This document shows positions 42,616-51,039 of a stretch of DNA of 64,000 nt, one piece after another. The stretch's first letter is position 1. Each line of letters opens with the position of its first letter. The notes under the pieces were generated by a model. It was not told the origin of the DNA. It did not search any database and worked only from the letters and a program-made list of their open reading frames with translations. Location of the stretch: the NCBI GenBank assembly GCA_030151565.1, contig JASLDM010000060.1, positions 14,003 through 78,002 of the forward strand, in the 5' to 3' direction. The position numbers and the translations under genes were made by a program. Origin of the DNA: Flavobacterium sp. GTDB lineage: Bacteria > Bacteroidota > Bacteroidia > Flavobacteriales > Flavobacteriaceae.

Positions 42616-45611
42616 GAATATCTGTTTTTTTTATTTTTCTTATTCATCTCTATGGCATTGCTCAACAGCGTCCTACTAAACAATTTACAACGGAAGAAGG
42701 ACTATTGTCTAATGATATCACTGCATTATGTGTAGACTCAAAAGGGCAGCTTTGGGTTGGTTCTAAAGCTGGATTAGCGTTAAAAACTCGTACTGGTTTT
42801 AGGCAAGATTTGGCATCTATACAATTTAAATTCAATAATGTAACAACGATTATTGAGGATTCTGATAAAGGGCTGTGGGTTGGTAGTTATGGACAGGGAA
42901 TATTGTTTAAGAAGGAGGATCAATCAATTATAATTAATCAGAAGGATGGATTGATCTCAAATCGAATTAGACGCCTAAGAATTATTGATGAATTAGTTTA
43001 CGTTGCTACCAATCAAGGGGTTTCGATAATTGATCGATCTGATTATTCTATTAGAAATCTGAGAGTTATTAAAAGTCCTGATTTTGATTTTGAAGTAACG
43101 GATTTTTTTAAAAATCAGGGCAAGATTTATGTAACAACTATAAATAACGGATTGTTCGAAATATCTGATGATAAACTTATTGCTGTAGCGAAATACAATC
43201 GAATTTTTTCAGCCTTGACAACAAAAGAAGGTGTTTTTTTAGGTGCTGAAAATGACTTGTTAAAATTAGATTTAAAAGAATTACAGATTGTTGATAATTT
43301 TCCAATTCCTCAATCTTGGGAAGGAATTGAATTGGATTCTACATATTTATGGGTCGGATCAAGTATTTATAGCAGTAAGGGGGGGCTTTATTCTTTGAGT
43401 AAAGGCAAAGGTGATTTTTCAAAGGTAAAAGACTTTACCAATGAAGATTTACAAACACTTGTATATGATCATGAAAAAGATTTTTTATATATAGGTACAA
43501 AAGAAAATGGTTTATTTGAGACTGCTTGGAAAGCACCAGTGAAGAAATTCTTAGCAGGAGAGAAAATTGTTGCGGTTTTTTTAACAGGAGGACAGCGAAT
43601 TACTATAAAGGACAATGAAATTATTTTTACTAATTCAGAAATAGAGTATTCAGTTTCAGCTAAAGATTTAAAAAAATATCATCAAGCGCATCATATTAAT
43701 TTTAAAAGAATTTCAACACAATCAAATCATTTTTTTGAGATTGAACATAATTTACCAGCAGAAAAAATAACAATTTATCAAGCAGAGTTACAAGATAATA
43801 AATTATGGATTGCTACAAATTTAGGGGTTTTTACCTTAGGACTAAATACTGAAATTAAAGGATATTTTCCCATTCATACTTATAATTTTGCACTGTTTCA
43901 AGGAAAATTTATAGAGACGAACCCATATGGAGGAGTTCGGATTTATGAAGATATTGAAAAAATGAGATATCGCTATTTTCACGAACAAACAGATGTGAAT
44001 ATACCTAGAAATATAGTTTCAATTGCTCAAGATGTTAATACAGTTTATTTTGCGAGTGCTTTAGATGGACTTTATATTTATCGGTCTGGGAAATTTACAT
44101 CCTTGTTAGAAGCTGGGATATTTAAGGAAGCTAAATTGCGTAAAGTTACTGTTTTAAGAAAAAATGTTATAGTTGTAGCAACTGATTTTAATGATATTTA
44201 TGAAATTGATTTTTCAAAGGAGAAAGCTGTATCAGGAATGATTGTATCTCATAAGAAAATCAAGGGAAGTGAAATTAATTTTTTAAAAGCAGATAAAAAA
44301 AAGCTTTTTATAGGTACCAATTTAGGTTTAAATATTCTAGATAATAAAAAATTTTATTTTCTAGATAAAGAGCAAGGATTAGATTTTACTACAATTTATT
44401 CGGGTCAATTTTATGCTAATAATTTATATTTAGCGACTTCTTCTGGATTTTATACAATTGACGTTTCAGCATTTAAATATCGTAAAAACAATATTAAACC
44501 CTTAATCTCAAGAATTAAGATTAATGATTATTTTTGGGAAGCATCTAAAATAAAAGCTGTAATCGCTGCGCCAGAAGAATCAATTGATTTAAGATATTCC
44601 GAGAATAATATTCGAGTTTATTTTGATTTGTTGGGAGTGAAGTATCCAGGAAAGCTCCAATTTTATTATAGGTTAAAGAAACAGGAAAAATGGAATCTAC
44701 TGTCTGAAATGGATCGTATTGATCTTCATTATTTAAAACCTGGTAAATATGAATTAGAATTACGAATTAAAGACTTAGATTCAGCTGAAGATGAACATTT
44801 TTTATTAGGAACGTTTCAAATACATCCGCCGTTTTATAATAGTACTCCTTTTTTAGCGATGCTTTTGTTGTTGTCGTTGTTGATCGGAGTATTGATTTTT
44901 AAACGTTATGCATATCTTTTAAAGCGCAAACAGAGAAGGTTGCAAGAAATTGAGAGATTGAAAGCAGAAGAAGAGCGTAAACAACTTATTTTTGAAAGTC
45001 GTTTTGCTGAAGTTCGACTTCAAGCTTTGCGTAGTCAAATGAATTCACATTTCTTATTTAATGTTCTAAGTAGCTTGCAATACTATATTTTAGGGGAAGA
45101 AATGGATAAGGCGCTTTATTATTTAGATCAATTTGCTAAATTAATACGTTTAACCTTGGCTTATGCTTCTAAAGAATTCATTAGTTTGGAGGAAGAATTG
45201 GCATATTTAAAACGATATTTAGAGATTGAGAATTTAAGATTAAACCCTGAAGTGAAATTGCGAATTAAACATAATAAAAATCTGGATTTACAAGAAATCA
45301 AGATCCCTCCTTTATTATTACAACCTTTTGTAGAAAACAGTTTGATTCACGCTTTTACACCCGCAATTGAAAATCCTGAAATAGTCATCTATATTGAGTC
45401 GGTGGAAGAAGGAATAGAAATTAGAATACTAGATAATGGAATTGGTATACAAACGGATAGTAAATCGGTTCATGAATCCATGGGATTGCAAATTGTAGAA
45501 AAGCGTATGCAGTTGATACACGGTTGTTTTGATCCAAATAAAGATATTAAGTCGTCTGAAAACGGAACTGAAATATACTTATTTCTTGGAAAAAATGGGC
45601 TTACTCATTAA
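42612..45611 (+). CDS. LytS-type histidine kinase with two-component propeller sensor
   Basis: A 999-aa sensor kinase. In order: signal peptide (about 1-17), a periplasmic beta-propeller of two-component-regulator repeats (for example NDITALCVDSKGQLWVGS, NNVTTIIEDSDKGLWVGS), a Y_Y_Y domain (about 655-735), one membrane segment (about 748-768), a short coiled coil, and a His_kinase/HATPase module with phospho-acceptor His813 (NSHFLFN), FVENSLIHAF and DNGIGI. It lacks the DNA-binding domain of hybrid two-component systems, since its regulator is separate. The ligand is unknown. Confidence 0.92.
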   Translation: MRISVFFIFLIHLYGIAQQRPTKQFTTEEGLLSNDITALCVDSKGQLWVGSKAGLALKTRTGFRQDLASIQFKFNNVTTIIEDSDKGLWVGSYGQGILFKKEDQSIIINQKDGLISNRIRRLRIIDELVYVATNQGVSIIDRSDYSIRNLRVIKSPDFDFEVTDFFKNQGKIYVTTINNGLFEISDDKLIAVAKYNRIFSALTTKEGVFLGAENDLLKLDLKELQIVDNFPIPQSWEGIELDSTYLWVGSSIYSSKGGLYSLSKGKGDFSKVKDFTNEDLQTLVYDHEKDFLYIGTKENGLFETAWKAPVKKFLAGEKIVAVFLTGGQRITIKDNEIIFTNSEIEYSVSAKDLKKYHQAHHINFKRISTQSNHFFEIEHNLPAEKITIYQAELQDNKLWIATNLGVFTLGLNTEIKGYFPIHTYNFALFQGKFIETNPYGGVRIYEDIEKMRYRYFHEQTDVNIPRNIVSIAQDVNTVYFASALDGLYIYRSGKFTSLLEAGIFKEAKLRKVTVLRKNVIVVATDFNDIYEIDFSKEKAVSGMIVSHKKIKGSEINFLKADKKKLFIGTNLGLNILDNKKFYFLDKEQGLDFTTIYSGQFYANNLYLATSSGFYTIDVSAFKYRKNNIKPLISRIKINDYFWEASKIKAVIAAPEESIDLRYSENNIRVYFDLLGVKYPGKLQFYYRLKKQEKWNLLSEMDRIDLHYLKPGKYELELRIKDLDSAEDEHFLLGTFQIHPPFYNSTPFLAMLLLLSLLIGVLIFKRYAYLLKRKQRRLQEIERLKAEEERKQLIFESRFAEVRLQALRSQMNSHFLFNVLSSLQYYILGEEMDKALYYLDQFAKLIRLTLAYASKEFISLEEELAYLKRYLEIENLRLNPEVKLRIKHNKNLDLQEIKIPPLLLQPFVENSLIHAFTPAIENPEIVIYIESVEEGIEIRILDNGIGIQTDSKSVHESMGLQIVEKRMQLIHGCFDPNKDIKSSENGTEIYLFLGKNGLTH

Positions 45612-45682
45612 ATACAAGGTTTTACATTTTTATAATTCTTTAATTGACTGAAAATATGGATGTTTGTGTTGCTATAAAAGAA

Positions 45683-45790
45683 AATCTACTTTTTTAAGTG
45701 GAGATTACAATTTGTTGTTTTTGAGTTCTGGCAATCTTCGCAAGAACTTATTTTAAGGGACTTGTTAATGGCTTTTCGAGTCCCTTTTTT
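45683..45790 (+). ncRNA. Candidate structured RNA, three hairpins ending in a terminator
   Basis: Three consecutive hairpins follow the kinase gene. 45683-45706 has AATCTACTT/AAGTggAGATT pairing. 45724-45748 has AGTTCT/AGAACT arms around a 13-base loop. 45754-45788 has AAGGGACT/AGTCCCTT followed by seven T. No protein-coding frame fits. It could be a small RNA of about 110-160 bases or just a complex 3' end of the kinase mRNA. No exact promoter box is seen, although TACATTTT occurs near 45625. Confidence 0.45.
45754..45788 (+). terminator. Terminator after kinase gene or RNA candidate
   Basis: AAGGGACT/AGTCCCTT stem with 16-base loop and a run of seven T. Confidence 0.75.
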
Positions 45791-45887
45791 TACTTATTAA
45801 TTAGTGTCAGCAACTTTTATTTGAGTAGAACTCAGCTTTAAGAACCAAACTTGGTCAGCAATAAATTCTTAATGCCAAATAAAAGAC

Positions 45888-45895
45888 TATTTTTG
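45888..45895 (+). promoter_or_regulatory. Promoter -7 box before ABC-F gene
   Basis: TATTTTTG, 17 bases before the GTG start. Confidence 0.65.
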
Positions 45896-45912
45896 TACCA
45901 AAGACCAGTATA

Positions 45913-47769
45913 GTGAATTATTTATCAGTAGAAAATATATCGAAATCTTTTGGAGCACGTACGTTGTTCGAAGATATTTCCTTTGGAATCAATAAGGATC
46001 AAAAAGTAGCTTTTGTTGCTAAAAATGGAACAGGAAAGACTACGATTCTAAAAATTATTACAGGAGAAGATTTTCCTGATACCGGACAAGTGGTGATGCG
46101 AAAAGGAATCCGTATGGAGTTTTTATCTCAAGAGCCTAAGTTACAAGATGAATTAACGATTGAAGAAAGTATTTTTGCTTCAGATAGTGAAATTCTAAAA
46201 GTAATTGAAGCTTATGAAAAAGCTTTAGAAAATCCAGAGGATGTTGATGCATATCAAGCTGCTTTTGAAAAAATGGAGCTGCATAATGCTTGGGATTTTG
46301 AAACCCAGTATAAGCAGATTTTGTCCAAATTGAAAATGGATGACTTGAAACTAAAGGTGAAAAGTTTATCAGGAGGACAAAAGAAACGTTTGGCTTTAGC
46401 AATAATTTTGATAAACAAGCCAGATTTATTGATATTAGATGAGCCAACAAACCATCTAGATTTAGAAATGATCGAATGGTTGGAGAATTATTTTGCCAAG
46501 GAGAATATTACCTTGTTTATGGTTACTCACGACCGTTTTTTCTTAGAACGCGTTTGTAATGAAATTATTGAAATAGATAATGGTAAATTATATCAATATA
46601 AAGGAAATTATTCCTATTATTTACAAAAAAAGGAAGAGCGAATTGCTGCAGAAAATGCAAGTATTGACAAAGCTCAGAATTTATTCGTAAAGGAATTGTC
46701 TTGGATGCGTCGTCAGCCAAAAGCGAGAACGACAAAATCCAAGTCACGTCAAGATGATTTTTATGTAATAAAAGAAAAAGCTCAAAGTCGCCGTATTGAA
46801 CATCAGGTTGAATTAGAAATCAACATGGAACGTATGGGGAGTAAAATTATTGAGTTACATAAAATTTCTCAGAAATACGGTGATAAAGTTATTTTAGATA
46901 ATTATAGTTATACTTTCAATAGAGGTGAGCGAATTGGAATTATCGGGAAAAATGGAACAGGAAAATCTACCTATTTAAATATATTAACGCAAACACTTAA
47001 ACCAGATAGTGGAAAGGTTGTTGTTGGAGAAACAATAAAGATCGGTTATTATACTCAAAGTGGAATTAATCCAAAGCCAGAGCAAAAAGTAATTGATATA
47101 ATTAAGGAGTTTGGAGAGCAAATTCCCTTAACAAAAGGACGTATGATTTCAGCAGCTCAACTATTGGAACGATTCCTTTTTGATCGAAAAAAGCAACATG
47201 ATTTTGTGGAGAAATTAAGTGGAGGAGAATTAAAGAGATTGTATCTGTGTACAGTGCTTATTCAGAATCCAAATTTCTTAATTCTAGATGAACCTACGAA
47301 TGACTTAGATATCGTTACTTTAAATGTGTTAGAGAGCTTCTTGTTAGATTACCCAGGCTGTTTGTTGGTGGTTTCTCACGACCGTTATTTTATGGATAAA
47401 ATTGTAGATCATTTATTCGTATTTAGAGGGCAAGGTGTAATTGAAGATTTTCCAGGTAATTATTCGGATTTTAGAGCTTATGAAGATAGTGTAGAGCCAG
47501 TTAAAGAAGAGCCAAAGGAGAAAGTAAACTGGAAAGACAATCAGGTTAAGAAAGGGTTAACGTTTCAAGAACAAAAGGAGTATCAAAAATTAGAGCGTGA
47601 AATAAAGGACCTTGAAGAAGAGAAAGTGAAGATAGAAAGATTGTTTGCTGAAGGAAAAGTTAAAGACGAAGAAATCAATGCGAAAGCGGCAGAATTACAA
47701 AAGGTTTTAACAGGGATTGAAACACGTGAATTACGATGGTTTGATTTAGCAGCTAAATTAGAAGAATAA
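45913..47769 (+). CDS. ABC-F family ATP-binding protein, Uup-like
   Basis: A 618-aa cytosolic protein with two ABC ATPase domains and no membrane segment; ABC-F proteins act on the ribosome. The first Walker A reads AKNGTGKT (36-43, the first Gly replaced by Ala), the second GKNGTGKS; signatures are LSGGQKKRL and LSGGELKRL; Walker B is LLILDEPTNHLD and FLILDEPTNDLD. The C-terminal 80 residues form a charged coiled coil, as in Uup. The start codon is GTG: MNYLSVENISKSFG is the family N-terminus and begins exactly there. Confidence 0.92.
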   Translation: MNYLSVENISKSFGARTLFEDISFGINKDQKVAFVAKNGTGKTTILKIITGEDFPDTGQVVMRKGIRMEFLSQEPKLQDELTIEESIFASDSEILKVIEAYEKALENPEDVDAYQAAFEKMELHNAWDFETQYKQILSKLKMDDLKLKVKSLSGGQKKRLALAIILINKPDLLILDEPTNHLDLEMIEWLENYFAKENITLFMVTHDRFFLERVCNEIIEIDNGKLYQYKGNYSYYLQKKEERIAAENASIDKAQNLFVKELSWMRRQPKARTTKSKSRQDDFYVIKEKAQSRRIEHQVELEINMERMGSKIIELHKISQKYGDKVILDNYSYTFNRGERIGIIGKNGTGKSTYLNILTQTLKPDSGKVVVGETIKIGYYTQSGINPKPEQKVIDIIKEFGEQIPLTKGRMISAAQLLERFLFDRKKQHDFVEKLSGGELKRLYLCTVLIQNPNFLILDEPTNDLDIVTLNVLESFLLDYPGCLLVVSHDRYFMDKIVDHLFVFRGQGVIEDFPGNYSDFRAYEDSVEPVKEEPKEKVNWKDNQVKKGLTFQEQKEYQKLEREIKDLEEEKVKIERLFAEGKVKDEEINAKAAELQKVLTGIETRELRWFDLAAKLEE

Positions 47770-47787
47770 TAAGATATTTTAAATTAT

Positions 47788-47828
47788 AAAAAAGCGTTTC
47801 TCTATTTAAATAGAGAAACGCTTTTTTT
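47788..47828 (+). terminator. Terminator after ABC-F gene
   Basis: AAAGCGTTTCTCTATTT/AAATAGAGAAACGCTTT stem with T run. Confidence 0.85.
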
Positions 47829-48223
47829 ATATACTCAGAAATTATTTCTGAGATTTATAGTGGGAAATTTTGAAGAAAAAAAATATTTTTAGAACCTCAT
47901 TTTTTGGATTTATAGCGTTAAAAATTAAGCATACTTTTTAAGATTAGAAGACTTAAAAAAGGACTTTATTTATTAATTTTTTTTTTTGATTTTTAAAGTA
48001 ATTAATTTGATTAAAAATAGCTTTTTTATTCTCGAAATGAAGGTGGAAAGAGCCGGATAAATCTAGTTTGCGCTATTAATTTAATAAAAATATTGTCTTG
48101 ATTCAAAGATTTTAAGAATTTTTTAAATAACCGTAGGTTATTGTATTTCAGTGTGTTGAAGTTTGTTTTTGTTTAAAAAGGTTAAAATAGCCTCTTAAAA
48201 GTAGCTTTTTGATAAAATAAAAG
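47829..48223 (+). other. AT-rich gene-free stretch
   Basis: No gene is visible in these 395 bases. There is a 19-base palindrome (CTCAGAAA/TTTCTGAG, 47834-47852) and a smaller hairpin AATAACC/GGTTATT (48126-48142). The rest is AT-rich without structure I can name. Confidence 0.45.
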
Positions 48224-48231
48224 TACCTTTG
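48224..48231 (+). promoter_or_regulatory. Promoter -7 box before lysozyme-like gene
   Basis: TACCTTTG, 46 bases before the ATG at 48278. Confidence 0.6.
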
Positions 48232-48277
48232 CCCTCAGAAATATCAAATTGTGACAGGGTTTGAGAAACTAGATTTA

Positions 48278-48940
48278 ATGAAAAAAAAATGTTCTTATTT
48301 TATTGGATTTGTCTTGTTAATTGGAGGCGTGTTTTCTGGATTTAAAAGTTATGAAGTAATACTTTTAGAACAGTACGTAATGGTGCCTACACAACCACTT
48401 TTTTATGATGTAATGACCGAAGAAACGGCAAAACATTGTGAGCAATTAGAGGCTGTACAAAATACAACAGACATTCCATTCACCGGGAAATCATTCACCG
48501 GTTTTAAACAGGCTTTGGCCGTTAGAGAATCCCTTGGATTGTATTCGATTGTAAATCCATATGGCTATATGGGAAAATATCAATTTGGGAAAAGTGCTTT
48601 ACGATCTGTGGGGATTGAAGATACTTCTGATTTTTTAAAAAATCCCGTAAAGCAGGAGAAGGCCTTTAACGCGTTATTGGCAAAAAACAAGTGGGAGTTA
48701 CGCAAAGAGATTAAAAAATATGTAGGAAAGCGTATTGGGGGTGTTCAAATAACTGAATCAGGTATCTTGGCAGCTGCACATTTAGGTGGTGCATATTCTG
48801 TAAAGAAATTTTTGATTAGTAATGGAAGCAACGGCTTTCGTGATGGTTTTGGTACATCTATCCATACTTATTTAAAGAAATTTGCAGGATACGATACTTC
48901 TCATATTATGGCTAACAGCAATCCAGTTGTTGTGATGTAA
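48278..48940 (+). CDS. Putative lysozyme-fold cell-wall protein
   Basis: A 220-aa protein with an N-terminal signal or anchor segment (about 5-26). Residues 85-215 resemble the lysozyme/transglycosylase fold: ALAVRESLGLYSIVNPYGYMGKYQFG, with Glu in RES as the possible catalytic acid, and later SGILAAAHLGGAYSVKKFL. It probably cuts or binds peptidoglycan, but the family assignment is by pattern only. The GTG at 48251 is less likely as the start than the ATG at 48278, which begins a proper signal sequence. It is monocistronic. Confidence 0.65.
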   Translation: MKKKCSYFIGFVLLIGGVFSGFKSYEVILLEQYVMVPTQPLFYDVMTEETAKHCEQLEAVQNTTDIPFTGKSFTGFKQALAVRESLGLYSIVNPYGYMGKYQFGKSALRSVGIEDTSDFLKNPVKQEKAFNALLAKNKWELRKEIKKYVGKRIGGVQITESGILAAAHLGGAYSVKKFLISNGSNGFRDGFGTSIHTYLKKFAGYDTSHIMANSNPVVVM

Positions 48941-48961
48941 GTTGTGAGTGAATAATTTAAA

Positions 48962-48995
48962 AGAGGATTATAGTTTAAACTATGATCCTCTTTTT
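48962..48995 (+). terminator. Terminator after lysozyme-like gene
   Basis: AGAGGATtATAGTTT/AAACTATgATCCTCT stem with one mismatch, then T run. Confidence 0.8.
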
Positions 48996-49071
48996 GTTTT
49001 GAAAATGAGATGTTTAAATGTGTGTATTAGAAAAAAAGCAAAAAAAAGGATTCTATTCAAAATAAGCTTTA

Positions 49072-49079
49072 TATCTTTG
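49072..49079 (+). promoter_or_regulatory. Promoter -7 box of trp leader-trpB transcript
   Basis: TATCTTTG fits TAnnTTTG. Transcription would begin near 49086, about 13 bases before the leader ATG. Confidence 0.75.
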
Positions 49080-49098
49080 TAGTCAGAAAAAAAACAAA

Positions 49099-49179
49099 AT
49101 GAATTTGATTTTAACTAATACTTGGTGGTGGACTCAACTTACGTCAATACGTCGTGAGCAGTCCTCTATGTGTATATAG
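49099..49179 (+). CDS. trpL: Tryptophan leader peptide (attenuator)
   Basis: A 26-codon open frame, MNLILTNTWWWTQLTSIRRE followed by QSSMCI and TAG. Codons 9-11 (49123-49131) are three consecutive Trp codons, in a proteome where Trp is rare. It lies 19 bases after a -7 box and 28 bases before a perfect terminator hairpin, directly ahead of trpB. Translation through the Trp codons is expected to sense charged tRNA-Trp, not to make a functional peptide. Confidence 0.88.
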   Translation: MNLILTNTWWWTQLTSIRREQSSMCI

Positions 49180-49241
49180 TTGTTTTCAATTTTAAATATA
49201 TATATCTAAAAGGCTTGTCGTACGACAAGCCTTTTTTTTTG
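49128..49241 (+). promoter_or_regulatory. Trp transcription attenuator
   Basis: Alternative RNA pairings can be traced. Segment 1, GGACT (49130-49134), begins within the Trp codons and pairs with AGTCC (49160-49164), with an inner ACGT/ACGT stem (49141-49144, 49149-49152). Segment 2, GTCGTGAGCAGTCCT (49151-49165), can instead pair imperfectly with segment 3, AGGCTTGTCGTACGAC (49211-49226), with about 13 pairs including wobbles. Segment 3 also forms the left arm of the terminator. A ribosome stalled at the Trp codons would free segment 2, form the antiterminator and allow trpB transcription. Confidence 0.82.
49208..49241 (+). terminator. Terminator of trp attenuator
   Basis: Perfect inverted repeat AAAAGGCTTGTCGT/ACGACAAGCCTTTT followed by ten T, located between leader peptide and trpB. 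Confidence 0.92.
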
Positions 49242-49263
49242 TGCAATTTTTAAATTTTATATT

Positions 49264-50445
49264 ATGAAGTATCAAGTAGATGCAAACGGGTTTTACGGAA
49301 CCTTTGGCGGTTCTTTTGTCCCAGAAGCTTTAGAGCCCATTATTACAAAACTGCAAAAGTCTTATTTGGAGATGATGCTTGAGCCTGATTTTCAAAAGGA
49401 ATTTCAACAGTTATTACAAGATTACGTAGGCCGACCAACACCTCTTTATTTTGCAAAGCAACTTTCGGCTAAGTACAATACAAAGGTTTATTTAAAACGA
49501 GAAGATTTATGCCATACCGGCGCTCATAAAATAAACAATACGATTGGCCAGATTTTATTAGCACAGCGATTAGGTAAGCATAAGATTGTAGCCGAAACTG
49601 GTGCAGGACAACATGGAGTGGCAACAGCTACAGTTTGTGCATTAATGGGAATGGAGTGTATTGTATATATGGGAGCTTTAGATATAGAAAGACAAGCCCC
49701 AAATGTTGCTCGAATGAAGATGTTAGGAGCGGAAGTTCGTGCAGCGAATTCTGGAGCGCAGACATTAAAAGAGGCTGTTGATGAGGCATTGTTATATTGG
49801 ATTGAAAACCCTGATGATACTTATTATATTATCGGATCCGCTGTGGGGCCTCATCCTTATCCAGATATGGTTGCTCGATTTCAGTCAGTTATTTCTGAAG
49901 AAATTCAAAAGCAGTTGTTGCTAAAGGAAGGAAGAGATTATCCAGATTATGTTATTGCTTGTGTTGGTGGAGGGAGTAATGCTGCAGGAGCTTTTTATCA
50001 TTATCTAAACCAAGATCAGGTTCAATTATTAGCTGCAGAAGGTGCGGGGGAAGGAGTGGACTCAAGTAAAACTGCCGCTACATCATTTGTTGGAACCGCA
50101 GGCGTATTGCATGGTAGTAGAACATTGTTTATGCAAGATGAAAAAGGAGAACCGTTAGAAGCATATTCGGTTTCAGCTGGATTAGATTATCCAGGTTTTG
50201 GACCATTATATGCATTGTTGAAAGAAACGAATCGGGTAACTTTTTTTGGAGTAACAGATGATGAGGCTATGAATGCGGGACTTAATCTATGTAAAGAAGA
50301 AGGAATTATTCCTGCCATTGAAAGCGCGCATGCATTAGCAGTTTTAGATCAGAAGAAGTTTAAACCAACGGATATAGTAGTGCTTAATTTATCTGGAAGA
50401 GGCGATAAGGATTTAGAAAATTATCGTTCATTTTTTAATTTTTAA
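49264..50445 (+). CDS. trpB: Tryptophan synthase beta chain, orphan gene
   Basis: PLP enzyme that condenses indole and serine to tryptophan. The 393-aa protein is full length: PLP-binding Lys89 in GAHKINN, catalytic Glu111 in ETGAGQHG, phosphate-binding CVGGGSNAAG. It belongs to the TrpB1 type that normally pairs with TrpA. No trpA or other trp gene is adjacent: a terminator closes the transcript and an OsmC gene follows. Expression is predicted to be controlled by the attenuator upstream. It may use indole from a distant TrpA or salvage free indole. Confidence 0.96.
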   Translation: MKYQVDANGFYGTFGGSFVPEALEPIITKLQKSYLEMMLEPDFQKEFQQLLQDYVGRPTPLYFAKQLSAKYNTKVYLKREDLCHTGAHKINNTIGQILLAQRLGKHKIVAETGAGQHGVATATVCALMGMECIVYMGALDIERQAPNVARMKMLGAEVRAANSGAQTLKEAVDEALLYWIENPDDTYYIIGSAVGPHPYPDMVARFQSVISEEIQKQLLLKEGRDYPDYVIACVGGGSNAAGAFYHYLNQDQVQLLAAEGAGEGVDSSKTAATSFVGTAGVLHGSRTLFMQDEKGEPLEAYSVSAGLDYPGFGPLYALLKETNRVTFFGVTDDEAMNAGLNLCKEEGIIPAIESAHALAVLDQKKFKPTDIVVLNLSGRGDKDLENYRSFFNF

Positions 50446-50521
50446 AAAAGAAGATTATGTGTTATTCTAGGTATAAATGAACGTTTTATATTCCGCACAT
50501 TTATAGAAATTCAAAAGGGAG

Positions 50522-50558
50522 GCCAGTAATTTATTTAAATGAATTACTGGCTTTTTTA
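50522..50558 (+). terminator. Terminator after trpB
   Basis: GCCAGTAATT/AATTACTGGC stem and T run. Confidence 0.85.
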
Positions 50559-50624
50559 ATAAATAGAGTTATCTTAGATTTTGAAGGATTACTAAAAGAG
50601 TAGAAAATATTTAAAGGATATATT

Positions 50625-51005
50625 ATGAAAGAAGTACAAGCGAGAATAGGAGAGCAAGCTTATAAGACGCTCATAAAGATGGGGAAGCATGAAGTTTTTG
50701 CAGATGAACCTATTGTTTTAGGTGGGCAAGACTTAGCAGCAACACCTGCTGATTTATTAGTAGGATCATTGGCATCTTGTACGGTTATTACTTTAAAAAT
50801 GTATGTCAGTAGAAAAGATTGGGATATACATGAAATAATCGTTGATCTAAAATATGACTTGGATCAGCGCGTTGTTGAACGCGAGCTTACTATTGTAGGG
50901 ACTATAGATGATGCAATTAGGAAACGTATTTTGACCATTGCAAATAAATGTCCGATACATAAAATTTTAGAGCCTGTTTTAGAGATTAAAACAATCATTA
51001 AATAA
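50625..51005 (+). CDS. OsmC/Ohr family protein
   Basis: A 126-aa thiol peroxidase-like protein that would reduce organic hydroperoxides. The two redox cysteines are C52 in LASCTVITLKMY and C109 in NKCPIHKIL, the standard OsmC layout. GGQDLAATPADLLVGSLASC is the family core. It is closer to the OsmC/YhfA branch than to Ohr, judging by NKCPIH. It is monocistronic with a shared downstream terminator. Confidence 0.9.
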   Translation: MKEVQARIGEQAYKTLIKMGKHEVFADEPIVLGGQDLAATPADLLVGSLASCTVITLKMYVSRKDWDIHEIIVDLKYDLDQRVVERELTIVGTIDDAIRKRILTIANKCPIHKILEPVLEIKTIIK

Positions 51006-51033
51006 AGAAGTGTACTTTTAAGTACACTTCTTT
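51004..51033. terminator. Bidirectional terminator
   Basis: AAAGAAGTGTACTT/AAGTACACTTCTTT stem between convergent OsmC and fumC genes. Confidence 0.85.
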
Positions 51034-51039
51034 ATCATT

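Noticed and set aside
46136..46450. 104-aa minus-strand frame
   Set aside because: Antisense shadow inside the ABC-F gene.
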